DNA of 64,000 nt from Crotophaga sulcirostris. Taxonomy: Eukaryota > Chordata > Aves > Cuculiformes > Crotophagidae. Positions 32,554-46,756 of this stretch are shown piece by piece (the stretch's first letter is position 1; the number at the start of each line of letters is the position of its first letter). A program made the translations under genes and the position numbers. The notes below the pieces were generated by a model. The model did not search any database and was not told the origin of the DNA. It saw only the letters and a program-made list of their open reading frames with translations. The stretch is taken from positions 478,596-542,595 of the forward strand of contig VYZB01000347.1 in NCBI GenBank assembly GCA_013397455.1. Reading direction: 5' to 3'.

Positions 32554-35500
32554 CATTGCAACTTAAGTGTGTTAAGAGACAGACTTTAACAAAGTCTGTA
32601 TATTTGTTTTATAACCTAGCTCCCCACTGCATTTAAATCCAAAGTCCTTTAGATGATAGCAGAATATGCATTATTTCAACAATATATAAGCATGTTTTTG
32701 ATTCTTTGGTGGAATTACACTAGGCCTTTTCTAATGAGTTCTGCCTGAGAAAAGCCAGGATATTGTAGCCCCTTTTCACTGTTCAGGCTTTGCAATCTTC
32801 AGCAGTTTCTCCAAAGCCAGCTAAAAGCAACCAAAGATCTCCTTACATGTAGTTCCTCAGCCAACCATATTACCCATCATTTCTAATCCCAACAAAAATA
32901 GGAGTGGTTTCTCAGGTGACACTGAGGTAGACATAACTCCATAATGTCTTAAAAAATAATTACCAGCATCACTCCTGAGAGTCTGAAACAAAGTCATTTT
33001 GCATGAAACTAAAAGCATGCAGCACAATCTATAAGACCAGAAAATATTTTGCAGCATTTGCAATACTTGACCACTATCCTGTAATGGACAGGTGTGGGTT
33101 TTTTTAGTGAAACTGAAGGAAGTTTAATACTTTAGTAACTGCCAGACAAATTGGCTATGTGCTGGGAAGCATCCTGGGAAGAGTTAAGCAGAAGTAACAA
33201 CTTTAAAGGTGTTGAGTACACTTTCCAGAATTTTTCTGTATGTTTAAAAAAATATACATCCACTACATTTTTTCCTGTTTTCCAGTAGCATCCAGGTATC
33301 TGAAAAATAAATGCTGCACACACAGTATTCAATTCCACCACTGGAACCCACTTCTAAAGTCTTAAAGCATGCAGTTCTGTTCAAGGATCTTGTCTATCTA
33401 CCAAGGCATCTTTTGTTAGAAAGAAACAGAAAGGACTTGTTATATATCCTGACTCTTCCCTTCAGTCTTTGGAAGTTTTACAAGGTGAGCACATTGTGAT
33501 ACTGACTGTTCATGCTCACTAATTATTTCATTACATACTGTAGTTTTCAAATATGTAAAACTTCATCCAGTCAAGCTTAAATTTCTTCTTCTTGGATTCC
33601 TATTTTTTAAAAAGAGTTTGATAGAAAATAGTTCAGCCATTTTTGGAGCAAACTTAGTGAAGGATCGTTGTGCCAACATTCATATTTTCCTTCTGTTTTC
33701 TGAAGAGCTGCAATGATCTATAACAGAAGCTTGAAATCTGGCAGCAAGACAATCCTCAAGTTTGGATGATATCTTTTTTGTCCCCAGGAAAATCCATTCT
33801 TAATCAGCTGGGTTAAGAGTAACAGAAAAATCCCAATTGGTGCTTAAAAACCAGAAACTGTTACTTTTTGATTTTCTGGACATATCAACGTGCAAACCCT
33901 GAAGCATGCAGAGCTTCTTGTCCTGAGCAGGTACTACTTATCTGAAGGTACAGCTCAGGACAGCTTTATCTTGAACAGAGCTCTGTTTTCTTACAGCAAA
34001 ATATAACATCAACAGGAAAAAAAAAAGTATAATAGAGAAGTTACTAAGAAAGGAAAAGGTAATTAGCAATTAGTTGTGTATTAAATACTATTTATACAAA
34101 TATGCAAGACAGCATTAGAGCCTTTTCAGCTTAGCCTGTATAATAATTTCTCTAGAATTTAAGGGTTTATTCTCCAGTTGTTGTAGCTCAGGTCTATTAA
34201 TATCAATGGAGTTACATTAGTTTGCCCTGACTAATATTCTTCAGTTAGGCAGCCAAGCAAATAAAATCAGTCTGTGCTTTTAAAGTCATTCCCAAATACC
34301 ATCTGAAAGACTCTTTAAGTACAAAAAACCCCCAAGAAGCAGCACCCCAACATAGGGCACAGCCCTGAACTGGCTGCACATTCCGAATCACAGGTCAGCA
34401 GGAGTTTCACAAGGGTAGCCCAGGTCACTGCTTCCTCATAGTGACTTCGGAGGGAGGGGGAAAAAAAAAAAAACACATTCCAGATTTCAGCAGACTTTTT
34501 CTAGCTGTGCAGACACACAAGTCACTGCAATGTCCGGAGGGACAGCCTTAGCAAGTCCGTGACCTTCTATGACAAACTGGACCGTGGTATTTCAGAAGGG
34601 ATTTGGTCAGGATTGTGAAACACGTGCCAAAAAGAACTGCTTCTTGGATTTTTTCAACCACGTAGCACTATATTTGGACTGGAAACAGGCTGCGGATGAG
34701 CAGGAATAACCATCAGAAGGCAAGTGAAGTTTCAAGCAGATACTACGGTCAAGGAAGAAACAATCTGAGTGTATCTGGGCAAGTTTCCATACTGACTCAA
34801 GCAACACTTTTTCCCATGACATCAGAGTCAAAACAAACAATATATTATAGCCCATAGGTTGACTAAAGAAAACCCAAGCAGTGCAGAGGCATGCACCAGC
34901 CTACCGAACACCGACTGAACAAAAGCTGGATTGCTTGCAAGCCATGGAAGTTAATCAAAAAATAAAGAGCCCCAAGTTTTCAGGATAAGGAGCCTGGGAA
35001 AGACTTCACATCAACAAGAGGTTGTGAACACTGAGGTAAGATTGAAAGCAAACTGCCTAGATAAAGTTATACAGCCTAATCAGTGAACAGTGCTTTCAAT
35101 ATGCAGCAGTCAGAAGGCTCAGAAAAATGTAAAGCTGGTTGTGGATGATGTGCTTAGAGAGCCTGAAATTCTCTGTCTACCTGAAGTCATGTGGGTTTGC
35201 ATGAGAAATCTGGACCACAGAATGGTTTGCAGTCAGAGTTCAGACATCTTTTGGCAGACTAATTGTGTTCCCAGTAAGATGATGCTGGGGATAAACATGC
35301 AGGAGAAATATATATAAGCTGTTTTCACAAGAATAATGCTGCTTTCTTAGAACTGACTGTATTTTAAGGGAAGAACGCTAGAATGTAGCCCTCCCAATGC
35401 CAACACAATCTATCAAGAACAATTAGTAAATCATATCATTTAGCAACTTAAAATTGCATGGTATCTTTTAAAATTCAAAACAAAACCAAAACCATATTCT

Positions 35501-38500
35501 ACAGGAGAAAGAGGAACTTTCTAAGCATAGCAGATTGATCCTGTTTATGAAAGAATTGGGAATCAAACTCTTAACTTTAACATGGCCTAATAGCTGTAAC
35601 ACTTACTGAATACACTGAATTCAGAGATGTTTTATCAGACCTTGAATTCTCTGATCAGTTGATCCTGTGTAATAAGAAACAGGAGGGCACCTTTTGTGTT
35701 TTCTCACAGAATTTAATAAGCCAAAATTAAAAAGAAACTGTGTCAAATGAGGACAGATTTGACTCTGAGGATAAAGTAGGCAGGCTGCTAAATTTCAATT
35801 GTGTTTTAACAAAATGACCTAAGCTCACAGGTCTAATAACCACAGAAAACCATAAGACAAAACATTGTATTATTGTCACTGCAAGATTAAAGCGGAAAAA
35901 CCTAGGCTTATAGACATATTAAGAGAAAAATAACATTTCTTTTGTGTGTACACAACTGAACACATTCACAAAAAGCAAGAAATAGCTTGTTCAATAGCCA
36001 GGCTTCTGAAAATGCAAGTCAGTAAGAGATTTTTTTTTTTTTTTTAATCCTTTACATGATGGCATAATTAAAGGAGTTTTTTTTCTGGTTTTCTACATCC
36101 ATCTTCATTCCCTTATACTGTTTCCAAATGCTTCACTCCCAGAATGACTTGTTTGCATCAAATTACTCAAAGTCTCAGCTAAAAAAAAAATAATCTGTGT
36201 AAACAAATTTGGCAATAATAATCCTTTGCCATTCAGTTCATATTTCTGCAGCCGTTTTCTTCAAGATAGAATCTTGTCTATAGAGATACTTAGGTAACAG
36301 CAGAGTTAATTAATCACAGGTAATAGTGTTCCTCCCGAGAGAGCCACGACAGCAAGCTGTCATCTGTCAAGCAGATCCTCAAGATCCTTAGTATTAATGA
36401 TTACCTCCCACATCTCCATGTATTTTATTGTACATCTGCCACAGTTATTTGGAACATAGTGTTTTAAAAGTTGAATATCACTGTCAATTGAGATGTGTTA
36501 ACATCTGCATTTTGCTCTTGCACTGATCTACAGTGCTTAATTCCTAAGAGAAAACTTAACAGCTTTTTTCACATCCTTCCCAATTCTGCTTTGCAGGAAG
36601 CAATGGTAACATACTGGCCAGATTTGTTGCATAAAGATCGCAAGGGTTTTGAGAAGGAAGAATTTCACGTTTTTATAACATGAGTTGGATTTTAAGTACT
36701 GTCTCTAGGTGCAATCTGAAGCCACAGGTATAGAACTTAAGTACTTGCCATCATTCCATACTCACATGCAAGTTACACAGTGCATGTGAATGCCTCTTTA
36801 CAATACTAAATAAATAAAAAAGTAATAGCACTGGGTGTTTAACAGCTTTCCTTATGATACAGCTAACAGTAACTTGGCTTTTACTCAGTTAAAAGTCTAT
36901 TCCATAGTTTCAAGAAATTTTAGAAGGAAAAGGTAGTCTTGGTACCCTTAACTAAACGTTATGAAGTCATTAATGCTAAGCTGAGGACAGCAAATACAGG
37001 TAGTGTGACAACACTCCGGTATGTTAGTAATCTCTCAGCCCTTGCTTTTGATTTTAAATTAGGGCTGCACATTCCCTGCAGTGTGCAGAAGGGAGTGCAG
37101 CAAGGTACAACTGATAGGAAACATTCTGAGCCAGATGACAGGCAATTATTAAGACTAAAGTTATTTTCGTTTTGAACAGTGCTGCACTTCTGGTCTTTGA
37201 TGACCCATTCCTAATGTACAGGCAAAGGACACATAGGGAGACACAGACAAGGTGCACTATAAGGTTGCACCTATAAGCAGGATCTTGATTAGGATCAATA
37301 TAAAGCACTGATGTCAACACAGCAAACACTTCAGAGAAGCTTCTTCTATGTTCATATTTCAAACTCTGGCAAGTGAGGTCTGGTTATTTAACAGTGAATT
37401 GTTTAAACTCTAGCAAGAGCTTTTTTCATTAACTTCATCAGCATAAATTACCCCAGTATCTATTTCAGTGGATGCATGAAAGACACCTCTGAAACTTCGT
37501 TTTGCTTTTAGTAGTCATGCCACCAACAATTACAAATACTGCAGCCACGCAGATCAGAGTTTCCACATTTCACCTAGCTGTTCTGTGAAACTCAGTGTAA
37601 CATGCCAGCAGTTTTTAATAGAAAAAACAGATATTTTCACATTTAGTCTCTTATATTCTATACAGATAATGGCTTTTAAGATATTTTAGTGTATGAAAAG
37701 CAATTGAATGGCATAATAGACTACCATGAAGTAAGGGGTAAAAAGTGTTCTGCTGGGCTGAACCAGCTGTCCAACATGTCTTTTCCAATATCTTGAAAAC
37801 CATGTCAACTGCTACATCTTAGTTTTCACGCACCTCAGCAGTTCTGCGTTGTGGCTGGAAGTGTAAACTGTGAAACGACTGTTCTTGCAGTATTCAGAGT
37901 CTGGCCACAGCCAAGAAGTCCTGGAATTGTAATCGTGTGTTCTTTGGGGCATATTCAACTTTAAACTAAATCTCCAAAGGTTTCTTGGCTCACCCACCAT
38001 TAACTGGACCTTGAAGTTACCTTTTGTATTCAGGAGGTGGGGGGCTACCACAGCCATTTGTTTTAACAAATGTTTTCCATTGCCTCTGCATAGCTGACAG
38101 AACATGAGGCATATTAGGAGAAGGTCTAGATCTGTTTCTGAACCACTAAGAATTCCTTGAGTCCTCAAAAATCTCATCAGAACATAGCTAAGAAGCTAAT
38201 TGTAAATCTGTTTATAAAGGATTTTAGTTTGTCCTGAGCTATAGATCTTAAAAAAAAATCTTCCTAGATCCTTATCACTCATTCTTTGAGCATCTACCTA
38301 TTTCTCATTCCCTTAGGTCAGAATTCTTTGAGCGGAAAATCATAGCTGCAGGCATTCTGAAAAAAACAAAAGCCAGTATCACTTCTACTTTTGTCTTCTG
38401 CACTTTGTTTTAAATATAGAGCACAAACCAGTTATAACTGTGCAAGTTAAAGAAGAGAAGCTGTACAAAGTTGGATTTTATTAAAACCAGCAACCTATAA

Positions 38501-38795
38501 ACAGACCTTGAAAAACAGGACTATCTTTCTTACAGTAAAACCAAAAGAAAACAGACTGCCTGTTTAGAGTTGTTAGTTTCAGGTACAACATTAATATAAT
38601 AGCTTTGGCACAACAATAGGAAAATATGACATCTCTGAACGCTGACATTCAGTGCCAGTAAGCTCCTTTTTAGCCTGCAAGAGATTTTAATTATCAGGTG
38701 TGTTTTTAATAGCAGTTTCATAGCTGAAAAGCATCAAAAGCACTTGTTTCTTGAAAGCTAAAAGATTATATTAAGAAGCTTCTTTTCAGTGTAGC
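32554..38795. other. long AT-rich interval with no recognisable gene
   Basis: Unique AT-rich DNA. Homopolymers: A13 at 34461-34473 preceded by a G/A-rich run, and T16 at 36030-36045. A possible 51-bp acceptor-donor pair (34984-35034) is too weak to call. Open frames up to 121 codons carry no recognisable motif. Confidence 0.5.
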
Positions 38796-39580
38796 TTCAC
38801 AGAATGGCTGAGGTTGGAAGGAACTTCAGGAGGTCACCTGGTCCCACCTCCCTGGCTCAAGCAGGGTCACCTAAAGCCAGTTGCCCAAGAGAACATCCAG
38901 GGGGCTTTTGAATATCTCCAAGGATAGAGACTCCACAATCTCTCTGGGTAACCTCTGCCAGTGCTCAGTCACCCTCACAGTAAAAAAAAAATGTTTCCTG
39001 ACGTTCAGAAGGAACCTCCTGTGTTTCAGTTTGTGCCCACTGCCTCTGATCCTGGCACTGGGCATCAAGGAAAAGAGCCTGGCTCTGTCTTCTTTGCACC
39101 CTCCCTTCAGGTATTTGTAGACATTAATGAGATCCCTTTCAGCCTTGTCTTCTCCAGCCTGAACAGTCTCAGCTCTCTCAGCCTTTCCTTGTAGAAGAGA
39201 TTCTCCAGTTCCTTAATCATCTTATCCATCCTTCCCTGGACTCTTTCCTTATAGCTCCGTCTCTCTTGTACTGGGGAGCCCAGAACTGGATGCCAAACTC
39301 CACATGTGGCCTTACCAGTGCTGAATAGATGGGAAAACATCACCTCCTTGGACTTGCTGGTCATCCTAATGCACCTCCTAACCTTTCCCACAAGGACACA
39401 CTGTTGCCTTACGTTCAACCTGGTGTCCACCAGGACCCCCCAGGCTCCTTTCTGCTTTCCAGCTGGTCAGCACCAGCATGCCCTGGTGCCTGGAATTGTT
39501 CCTCCCCAGGTGCAGGACTCTGCATTTCCTTTTGGGTTGTTGAACCACATGAGGTTCCTGTTGGCCCATTTCTCCAGCCC
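38796..39580 (-). mobile_element. longest CR1 LINE copy in the window (minus)
   Basis: About 785 bp. Reverse-complement landmarks run from 'tcacagaatggctgaggttg' through 'ggaacttcaggaggtcacct', 'ggatagagactccacaatct', 'tgtgcccactgcctctgatc', 'cttgtcttctccagcctgaa' and 'gaactggatgccaaactcc' to 'gaccccccaggctcctttct' and 'ttgttgaaccacatgaggtt'. The 3' block differs from the 'ggtttgggttgg' copies, so this is another CR1 subfamily. It is cut off abruptly at 'tctccagccc' (39580). The 3' end (38796) has only one tail unit. Confidence 0.96.
38871..39430 (-). pseudogene. decayed CR1 ORF2 C-terminus
   Basis: Two minus-strand open stretches (39430-39107, then 39068-38871) carry the C-terminal part of CR1 ORF2, with words such as ELENLFYKERLRELRLFRLEK, then HKLKHRRFLLNVRKHFF and EHWQRLPREIVES. 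Between them the frame is broken. Just after the LEKTRLKG word a one-base loss shifts a LINVYKYLKG-type word out of frame and creates an early stop. The reverse transcriptase and endonuclease are absent. A dead remnant. Confidence 0.85.
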
Positions 39581-42500
39581 ATAAACACTTCCTAAATGAT
39601 GCGCAACACCACAGCTCTTGGGCAGAAAGGCTGGCACAGATCAGTCACATTTAATTTATCCAGTGATGCCAGCCTCTGGCTTTGAAAGCTGGGTATCTGG
39701 CTAGGTTTTCTTCTCTATCAGATCAACACCTAATTTCACCTTAATTGTTGGATCTACAACATGCAGGTCTGCATAGCTCTCAGTAGCTCAAGACAATAGT
39801 AGATCAGCATTAAGAGATGATTTAAATATGGTCTTAATTCCTCAGGAACTGAGCTAATTGCTTGCAAGACAGAGCAAAATTTTTATTTACCATTCCTTGT
39901 CCATGCATGCTTAGTCATTTCTATTGTAATAATCTGTAATGATCTCCTCTCTTCCAAGCAGTAGCTAGAAATGGATTATTTGCATAAGCTCCCACTTTAA
40001 GGTAGCACACACCAGCTTCTTGGGTTGGTGCCTCACTGGTATATCTCAAAATCATAAGGTCAAAAATCCCCAGATCTGAAGCAGGACAAATTTGTTCCTA
40101 ATTAACAGGGATCATGAAGACTTCCTGCCCTTCTTTATAGTATGGAGTACACCTGGTTCCTCAGGTTACCAAAATCCCATTTGCTTAAGCAAACCTGGCC
40201 TCAATTTGGACAACAATATCAACTTCAGTGTCTTAAAGTGTGATCTTACTCTCCAAGAGAAGTACATGCATTTGGTGCTTCAGGGCTGCCTTATGTATTT
40301 GTCAGATATATTTAAATTACAACTTGAAAGGTATTTTTTGACTTCAGCCCAGCAAGATTCTAGCCTGGACTCAGAAAATCAAGCTTGATCCCTTCTGGTT
40401 GATACACTATCACCAGTAATAAGAATTCAATAGCATTTAGAATTTCAGTGCCTCAGGTAGACGTAGTTGGTTGGAATTCACTGAAAATACAATTCATCTC
40501 CGTTTTTCCTTGCTTTGCAGAGATACTAGAACAAAAGCAGTGCTTATATTTATCACTAATCACTAGCGATCATTTTAAGAGTGACACTCTTCTTGAATTT
40601 CTCATCAATATATTTTTTCTTTGGTAGGAAATGCTACTAAGGTTCAGCAATGGTCTGGCTCTCTCTGAAGTGATCTGGGGTTTGCCTTCCCAATTTCAGG
40701 TTTCCCTTATGCTTACTGCAGCCTGGTCAGTTCTTGTGTAGTTTTATGTCCATCTGCTCTGCTAGTGGGTCACTTCAATCTCCAGGCTTTGCTTGCATAC
40801 TACTTTTCCCCTGAATTTTTACTATTTCATTACCTCTTTTCTTTGCAATCCAATCCTGTCTCTTAGTCACTGAATTATTTTAACTTAAAATTCATGCTTA
40901 TGTTTAGATTATATGGCCCTATAACACAAAGTCTCAGCATTTTCTCCTTGAAAGGAAAGATGAAAGAAAGCCCAGGCAGCACTCTTGCATGCCAACACCA
41001 ACAGATTGCTGTTAACCTCATCCTTCACTGGAGTGAAGATAGAAGAACCAGAGCAAAGTCTTTTGTTCCAGGGGACAGAGCGGGAACATAAATAAGTGTA
41101 TAAGCATAGCCCCAAAGTGGTTTTAAGCAGAGGACACATGCTAACAATTCAGTAAAGAGTTAATGGCATCACTGGAGTTACATCCATTCTACACAGTTAA
41201 GGAGACTGCCTTAAGCAGTAAAACACGAGATTTCTGCAGAAGTCTAGTGTGACATTCATTTCTGTGCCTGAAGCTTAGATAAACTAGAACGGGCTTTCAA
41301 GGCACAAGAGAAAGACTTGCAATTAAAAAAATTCAGCAAAGCTTTGGTGTAATTTGGTCTTCCCTTTACAAGCATGGATGATCTATACATCTGCAAGTAT
41401 TTCAGACTGAAAATGAGAAGCTAATCACAATTTCAAGAGAGATTATTTTCACATGGTCATAGCATCATTGTAAGAGATGTAAAACCTAAAGCTTAAAGCT
41501 TCTTAAAGCTACTTATTGGGGCCTTGGAATTGGTTTTATCCAGCCAAAGTACCAACTTTGAACATCATATGTTCTGCCTACGTGCATACATGTCTCTGCA
41601 AGACATTATCCATTGACCCTATTAGGGTACATATAGGAATGTACAGATATATTTATACTTGTAACGCTGAACATTTACTTTCAAACCTCATGCCACTGCT
41701 TTATGCACAGTCTTTCTCCTTACTCAGCACAGACTCCAGACTAAGTAACAATTACCTGAGACTCAGAAAGCCACCTAACTTTATTTATCTGCTATTCCTG
41801 TTTCTGTCCTGTGTTTGCTCACCAGTTGTATTTTTGTAGGTATAATCTAAGTAAAATTTCAGGAACCACTTTTGAAGTTTATGAATCATTTTACTAGTAC
41901 CAAACTAAACAGAACATCTGCCTAAAAACAGTCACTGTAACAGCTATAAAGTTTGTCTTCCTATTCTTAGAACCTGTACTTTCAGCCTTTTTGTAGAAAC
42001 AAAGAATCAAGGGAGCTTGACGAGGGTTGTCAGTTAAAATATTAATAAAACAAAAAGTCCAGAAAAAGTAGTAATGAAAAGCTACAGTTTATCTTGAATT
42101 TTAAGATGAGCTTTCCTAATTTCTGTGCAGAACATATAATAATCAGACACATCCTTTACACATGGAGGATTTGGGTACCTGTTCATCCTCTACGTGCAGC
42201 CCTGTATCACACTGCATACACTAGAAGGATACAGAGGTTCCCAGCCATAATCTGGCAATCCCTTACCCTGCCAGGGCACAACAGAAAGGTTTTGCTTTTT
42301 CCAGATGCATCAGTTGCTCCTGTGCCATCCTGTGCTCTGTGAAGAATTTTAATTGTCTCCAGATGTTGGCTCATAGGGTGCTGACACAACTCTTGTACAG
42401 TTATAGCATTGTACAACAATATTATGAGAAGGATCAGAAAAACAGAAGAATTTTACAGCACTTGGAAACCTTAGCTGACAAGAACAAAATATGATGCTGC

Positions 42501-45500
42501 TTGTAACACTTTACTTGGTTCAGCATCACTGCCAGGGAACCAGCAAGTGTTGGGTAATTCTTCTTTGAAGCCTTTTAGATCAACAAGTGTTCAGATTGAT
42601 TCTTCTATTTAGTTCTCACATGCAAGAAGGACAAAAGTCTATACAGGCTTTGGGTAACTGCAAAGCTACTTCCTATGTGTAGTGCTTACTGGAGTTGTTC
42701 TTTAAATACGTTTTGGGTACGGTGAGCCAGCTAGATGGGATTAGCTCCATGAATTTCAGTAAATCTGGGCATCGTTTACAGTTTTAGTGTTGTCCAGTGC
42801 CACTTTCCTCCAGAAGTGTTTTTTCTGAAATTATTTTACAGCTGTAAGATCAGACTGGTACTGCAGCACTGCAACAGTGTGGCTGAAGCAACTCTTTTGA
42901 AAGAGTAATCTTTGAATCTACTGTGGTAACAGTAGTTATTTCTGAAATGCTATCTAATTACTCAACTAATATGATTAAATGTTAGCAGCTAGATCTCATT
43001 GAAAATGGTAAAATCATTTTCTTTAAGACATTGAGACCTCATTTTCTCTTTCACTGTACTTAAACAGCTCAGTTTCCTAAATGCACAATGCTTCATATTT
43101 GGCTTTCCTATTTGCCTTCACTTAAAAAAAATACACTGAGAGAAGAAAAAAAAAGAATGGAAGACTAAAAAACTGATCATATCACTAATTTTTAAATCTT
43201 TCTGTAAAAAAGACAGAGAAGCGAGAATACAGGTATAATCTAGAATCTTAAAAATACACCAACAAGTCTTTTAAGATTTAAGACAGACCTAAAGAGGATT
43301 AATTCAAGCTTCTCCTAGCATATATGAAAGATATTAGTCCTGGAAAGCTTGTTATTTTTCAGAGATATCATTTTAAATATAAAGAAAAATGTAAAAAGGA
43401 GTTCTGCACAGATCCCGTATAGAAGTTATTCCTCCACCTATGAATGCAGAGACAACTCTATTCGTATAAATTACAATAAAAGCAGCCAGATGATCTGTGG
43501 GTTTAGCTTGTATTTAAAAAGGTGACCATGTAACAACCAGTAAACACACACCAAGAGAAGAGGAGGGAAGCCCAGTGATATCATCCATAAAATGTTTAAA
43601 AGCCAAAACTATGAAGAAATATTATTTGATCTGGTTTAGTCCATCTGACATTTTTATATCCACATTTACCTAACAGGTCATTAATATCCGTGAAAATGTA
43701 AGCAAGGGAATTTTGAGTTGCGATGTCTTGTTCAAAGAAATAAAACCTTTATTCACACTCAGCTCGTACATCAAACATTTCATAACTTGGCAGCCCTGAA
43801 CAAGCACTCAGCGAGCCACCAGTCCAATTGCACCCAACAGAATCAGTCTGTGTCTGTTCACAAAATTCTTGCACCACTATGGAAAAGAAACAATTACCAT
43901 TAAAATTTTTTTTCCTTAGAGAAACCTGGCTACATGGGAGGAGGGGAAAAAAAACCAACCAGCTGGCAAGCTGTGTGTGATAGAGGCCTTCAGTTTTCTC
44001 TTTTTGCCTTCTAAGTAGAAGAGACTCTTTGCAACTGAAGTTCTTTTGCAGATCATAACTTCCCAAAGAGCCACAAGAGAATTTATTCATCCAAGTTACC
44101 TTAATTCAGTCCTGTTCTATTCTGAAACATTCTTAAATGCAAAGATCAGTAGATAGCAAGAGAGCATGTCAAGAGAAATGTACTTTTTCATTCCGAAGAT
44201 ACCAGATATCACTTTTCCAAGACAGCTCTTCTCAATTTATCAGAAATTCTCACCTTTCCACTTAAGACAATGAGTTCTGCAAATGAATTTCTTTGAGCAG
44301 ACTGCAATTCATCATGTACCATAGAAAACAGAATATAATACAAAATAAAGCAGAATAAACCACTAAAGAGAACAGTATTTAATACACTAATTTCCTTGTA
44401 AAATTTAAGAGGAAAGCTTGTTTCCAAAATGATCCTTTTTAAAAAATGGAATCTGAAATGGTATTATGCCTTCCCAACTCCGAAGAAAAGCATTTGCTTC
44501 ATGCTTGTTACACTAGTCAGCTCAGCTACACATTTACTGCAGCATGGCTTGTTTACTGAAACACCATCCTGTTTGGCTTCCAAGGTTCTCCGTCCTCTTC
44601 AGACCACTGAAAAACCACACAAGTCCACAAACAGACAAAAACAAGGACATTTTCCCCACCTCAGGAAAAGAACAACTTTTGCAGTTATGTCTCCAAACTT
44701 CATTTGCCTCTCCTTCCTCTCTAAATACCAACTGTTTAGTTGGCTGGGGTTTCTGTCACAACAACCTCTAGCAGTTCTTCATCTGCTTATCCACCTTTCC
44801 TACCCCGTCTTAGCCAAATACGGTCCCTTCATTGCCATGGAGCACCTAGACTTCTGATTCCAACTGGAACTGTTGAATTCAGAATTTTGATAAGTCACAG
44901 ACGAAAATAAATTCGCCCTCCTCCCCTCACAGAAGTTACCATTTCTTACTCTGAAAATTGTTGCTCCCCATTTCTGTTACTGTTCCTTGAGGCACATCCC
45001 TGCAGAAGGGTATTCAGCACCAAGTGATGAGCTCATCTTAAGAGCTGCTTTCAACAAAATTTCCACATCCAGATGGCACATGAATTTATAACCCTCTACC
45101 AAGGACTTAAGCCATGGGCTGCTGTTAATAGTCACTTCCAGTTTTCAGTGTTGTTTATAAGCCACTTACAAAACCTGCTGTTCTTGCTTACAAATTAGAA
45201 AACTAATTTTTCAGGATATACTTTGCACCCTTTACTTTCCTTCTCCATCTTACTAAATTCCTGCCTTGCCTTTCTCCTGTGCTTTTCTCACATAATCAGC
45301 AACAGGTCAAGTCTTAATATTCTGTTGAGATTTTCTTAATGCCTTTTTCAGGCAAAGTTCCTCAAGGGAAGAACTTTGGGCCAATTTTGCTATATCTGCT
45401 CTTGTTACTGAGAAAAGGACTTAACCCCTTCATGTTTAGTATTCTGAACCAAATTCAGAGTCTCTGGTGAATAACATGTAAACAGAATGCATACAATATG

Positions 45501-46756
45501 AAAACACATTTAATATTTTATATTTTAGCTGCCTGTTAGATACCTTACTTCAACCAGTAATTTATAATGCTGTGCAAGAGGCAGCTTCCTGAAACTGCCG
45601 AGTTTAGAAATAACAAAGCAGAAACAACATGGTGAGGGTTGTTATATTTTTTAAACAATATTAGAGCAGAGCTTAGTGAATCAGTACAGCACGTGCAAGG
45701 TTCTTCTCATTAGTAATTGCAAAGCTTTGTGATGAGGCCCTGAAGAACATGAGCTGCTTGAATTCAGCTCGTGAATTGCAGAGTTATTATTAAATTAGTT
45801 TTCAGATAATTGTAAAGCAGATATTGGAACTGGGGTTGCTTGAGGAAGTTTAGGGTACATAAACACTACAGGAATTACCAGAAAGAAGGTGCTTGTGCCA
45901 GCACAATTTGCAGCCCAGGGCTCCTCTGCTTGCCCACACAGTTAATAAGACCACTCAGCACCTCAGCTGGGCAGGCACACGCTGCTCCCCAGCCACAGGC
46001 GCTCACTTTGGGGTCAGCCAAGCCTGTCCAGACCTGTTAGTGGGGCTCCAAAACACAGTATATACAAAAAGAGGTGACAGAGTGCTAAAAGCACAACCTC
46101 AGAAGGTGATGTGCACATCTCCAATCTCATTCTTCCCCTCGCAGCAGGCATTCAGAAGAACAGACCAAGGTCACACTTTGTAACTACAAAATTGTCTGGC
46201 CAGCCCATCTATAGATGGGCTCTCCAAGGAAGAGACTTTAACCTCAAGGCCATGTTCACAGCTGCAAAACATCTACATGACCTTGAGAGAAGGACCCCTC
46301 CATCAGCCTCCAAGGCATTTCCCAGCACAAAACGCAGCTGCTTGAGGTTTGTGCTGGGAATAGTTTGGAATTACAGCTTTTACAATCCTGCACTTTTTAT
46401 AGTTAATTGAAAACTGAATCTCATTGGAACTTACCACAGAGAGGGCACATAAATCAGCAGTGTGGTTTCCATGCTTCCTCTGGATACACAAAGGAAAATC
46501 TAAGTGAAAAAGATTATTCTTTGCACTTCTAATCGGCACTGCCCATAGGCTTTACGCAACAGATCTAAATTCCCAACACATGCTCTCCTATATGTGCATC
46601 TGAAAGAAAAATAACCCGATGGCCTGATAGTACAAGTTGAAAACAGATAATTTGATAAAAGTTATGCACCCTAACAGATACAGATGTGCCTGGCATTGCT
46701 AGCAATCCTTTCAAGTTGATTAGAAAGTAGAGGAGCAGCATATCCAGAGCAAATTA
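39581..46756. other. long interval with no recognisable gene
   Basis: Unique AT-rich DNA over 7.2 kb without a visible CR1 or LTR. Open frames (up to 142 codons at 44429-44857) show no domain, no supporting splice sites and ordinary composition. Confidence 0.5.

Noticed and set aside
34984..35034. 51-bp acceptor-donor pair
   Set aside because: The acceptor has a weak pyrimidine tract and the block has no distinctive composition.
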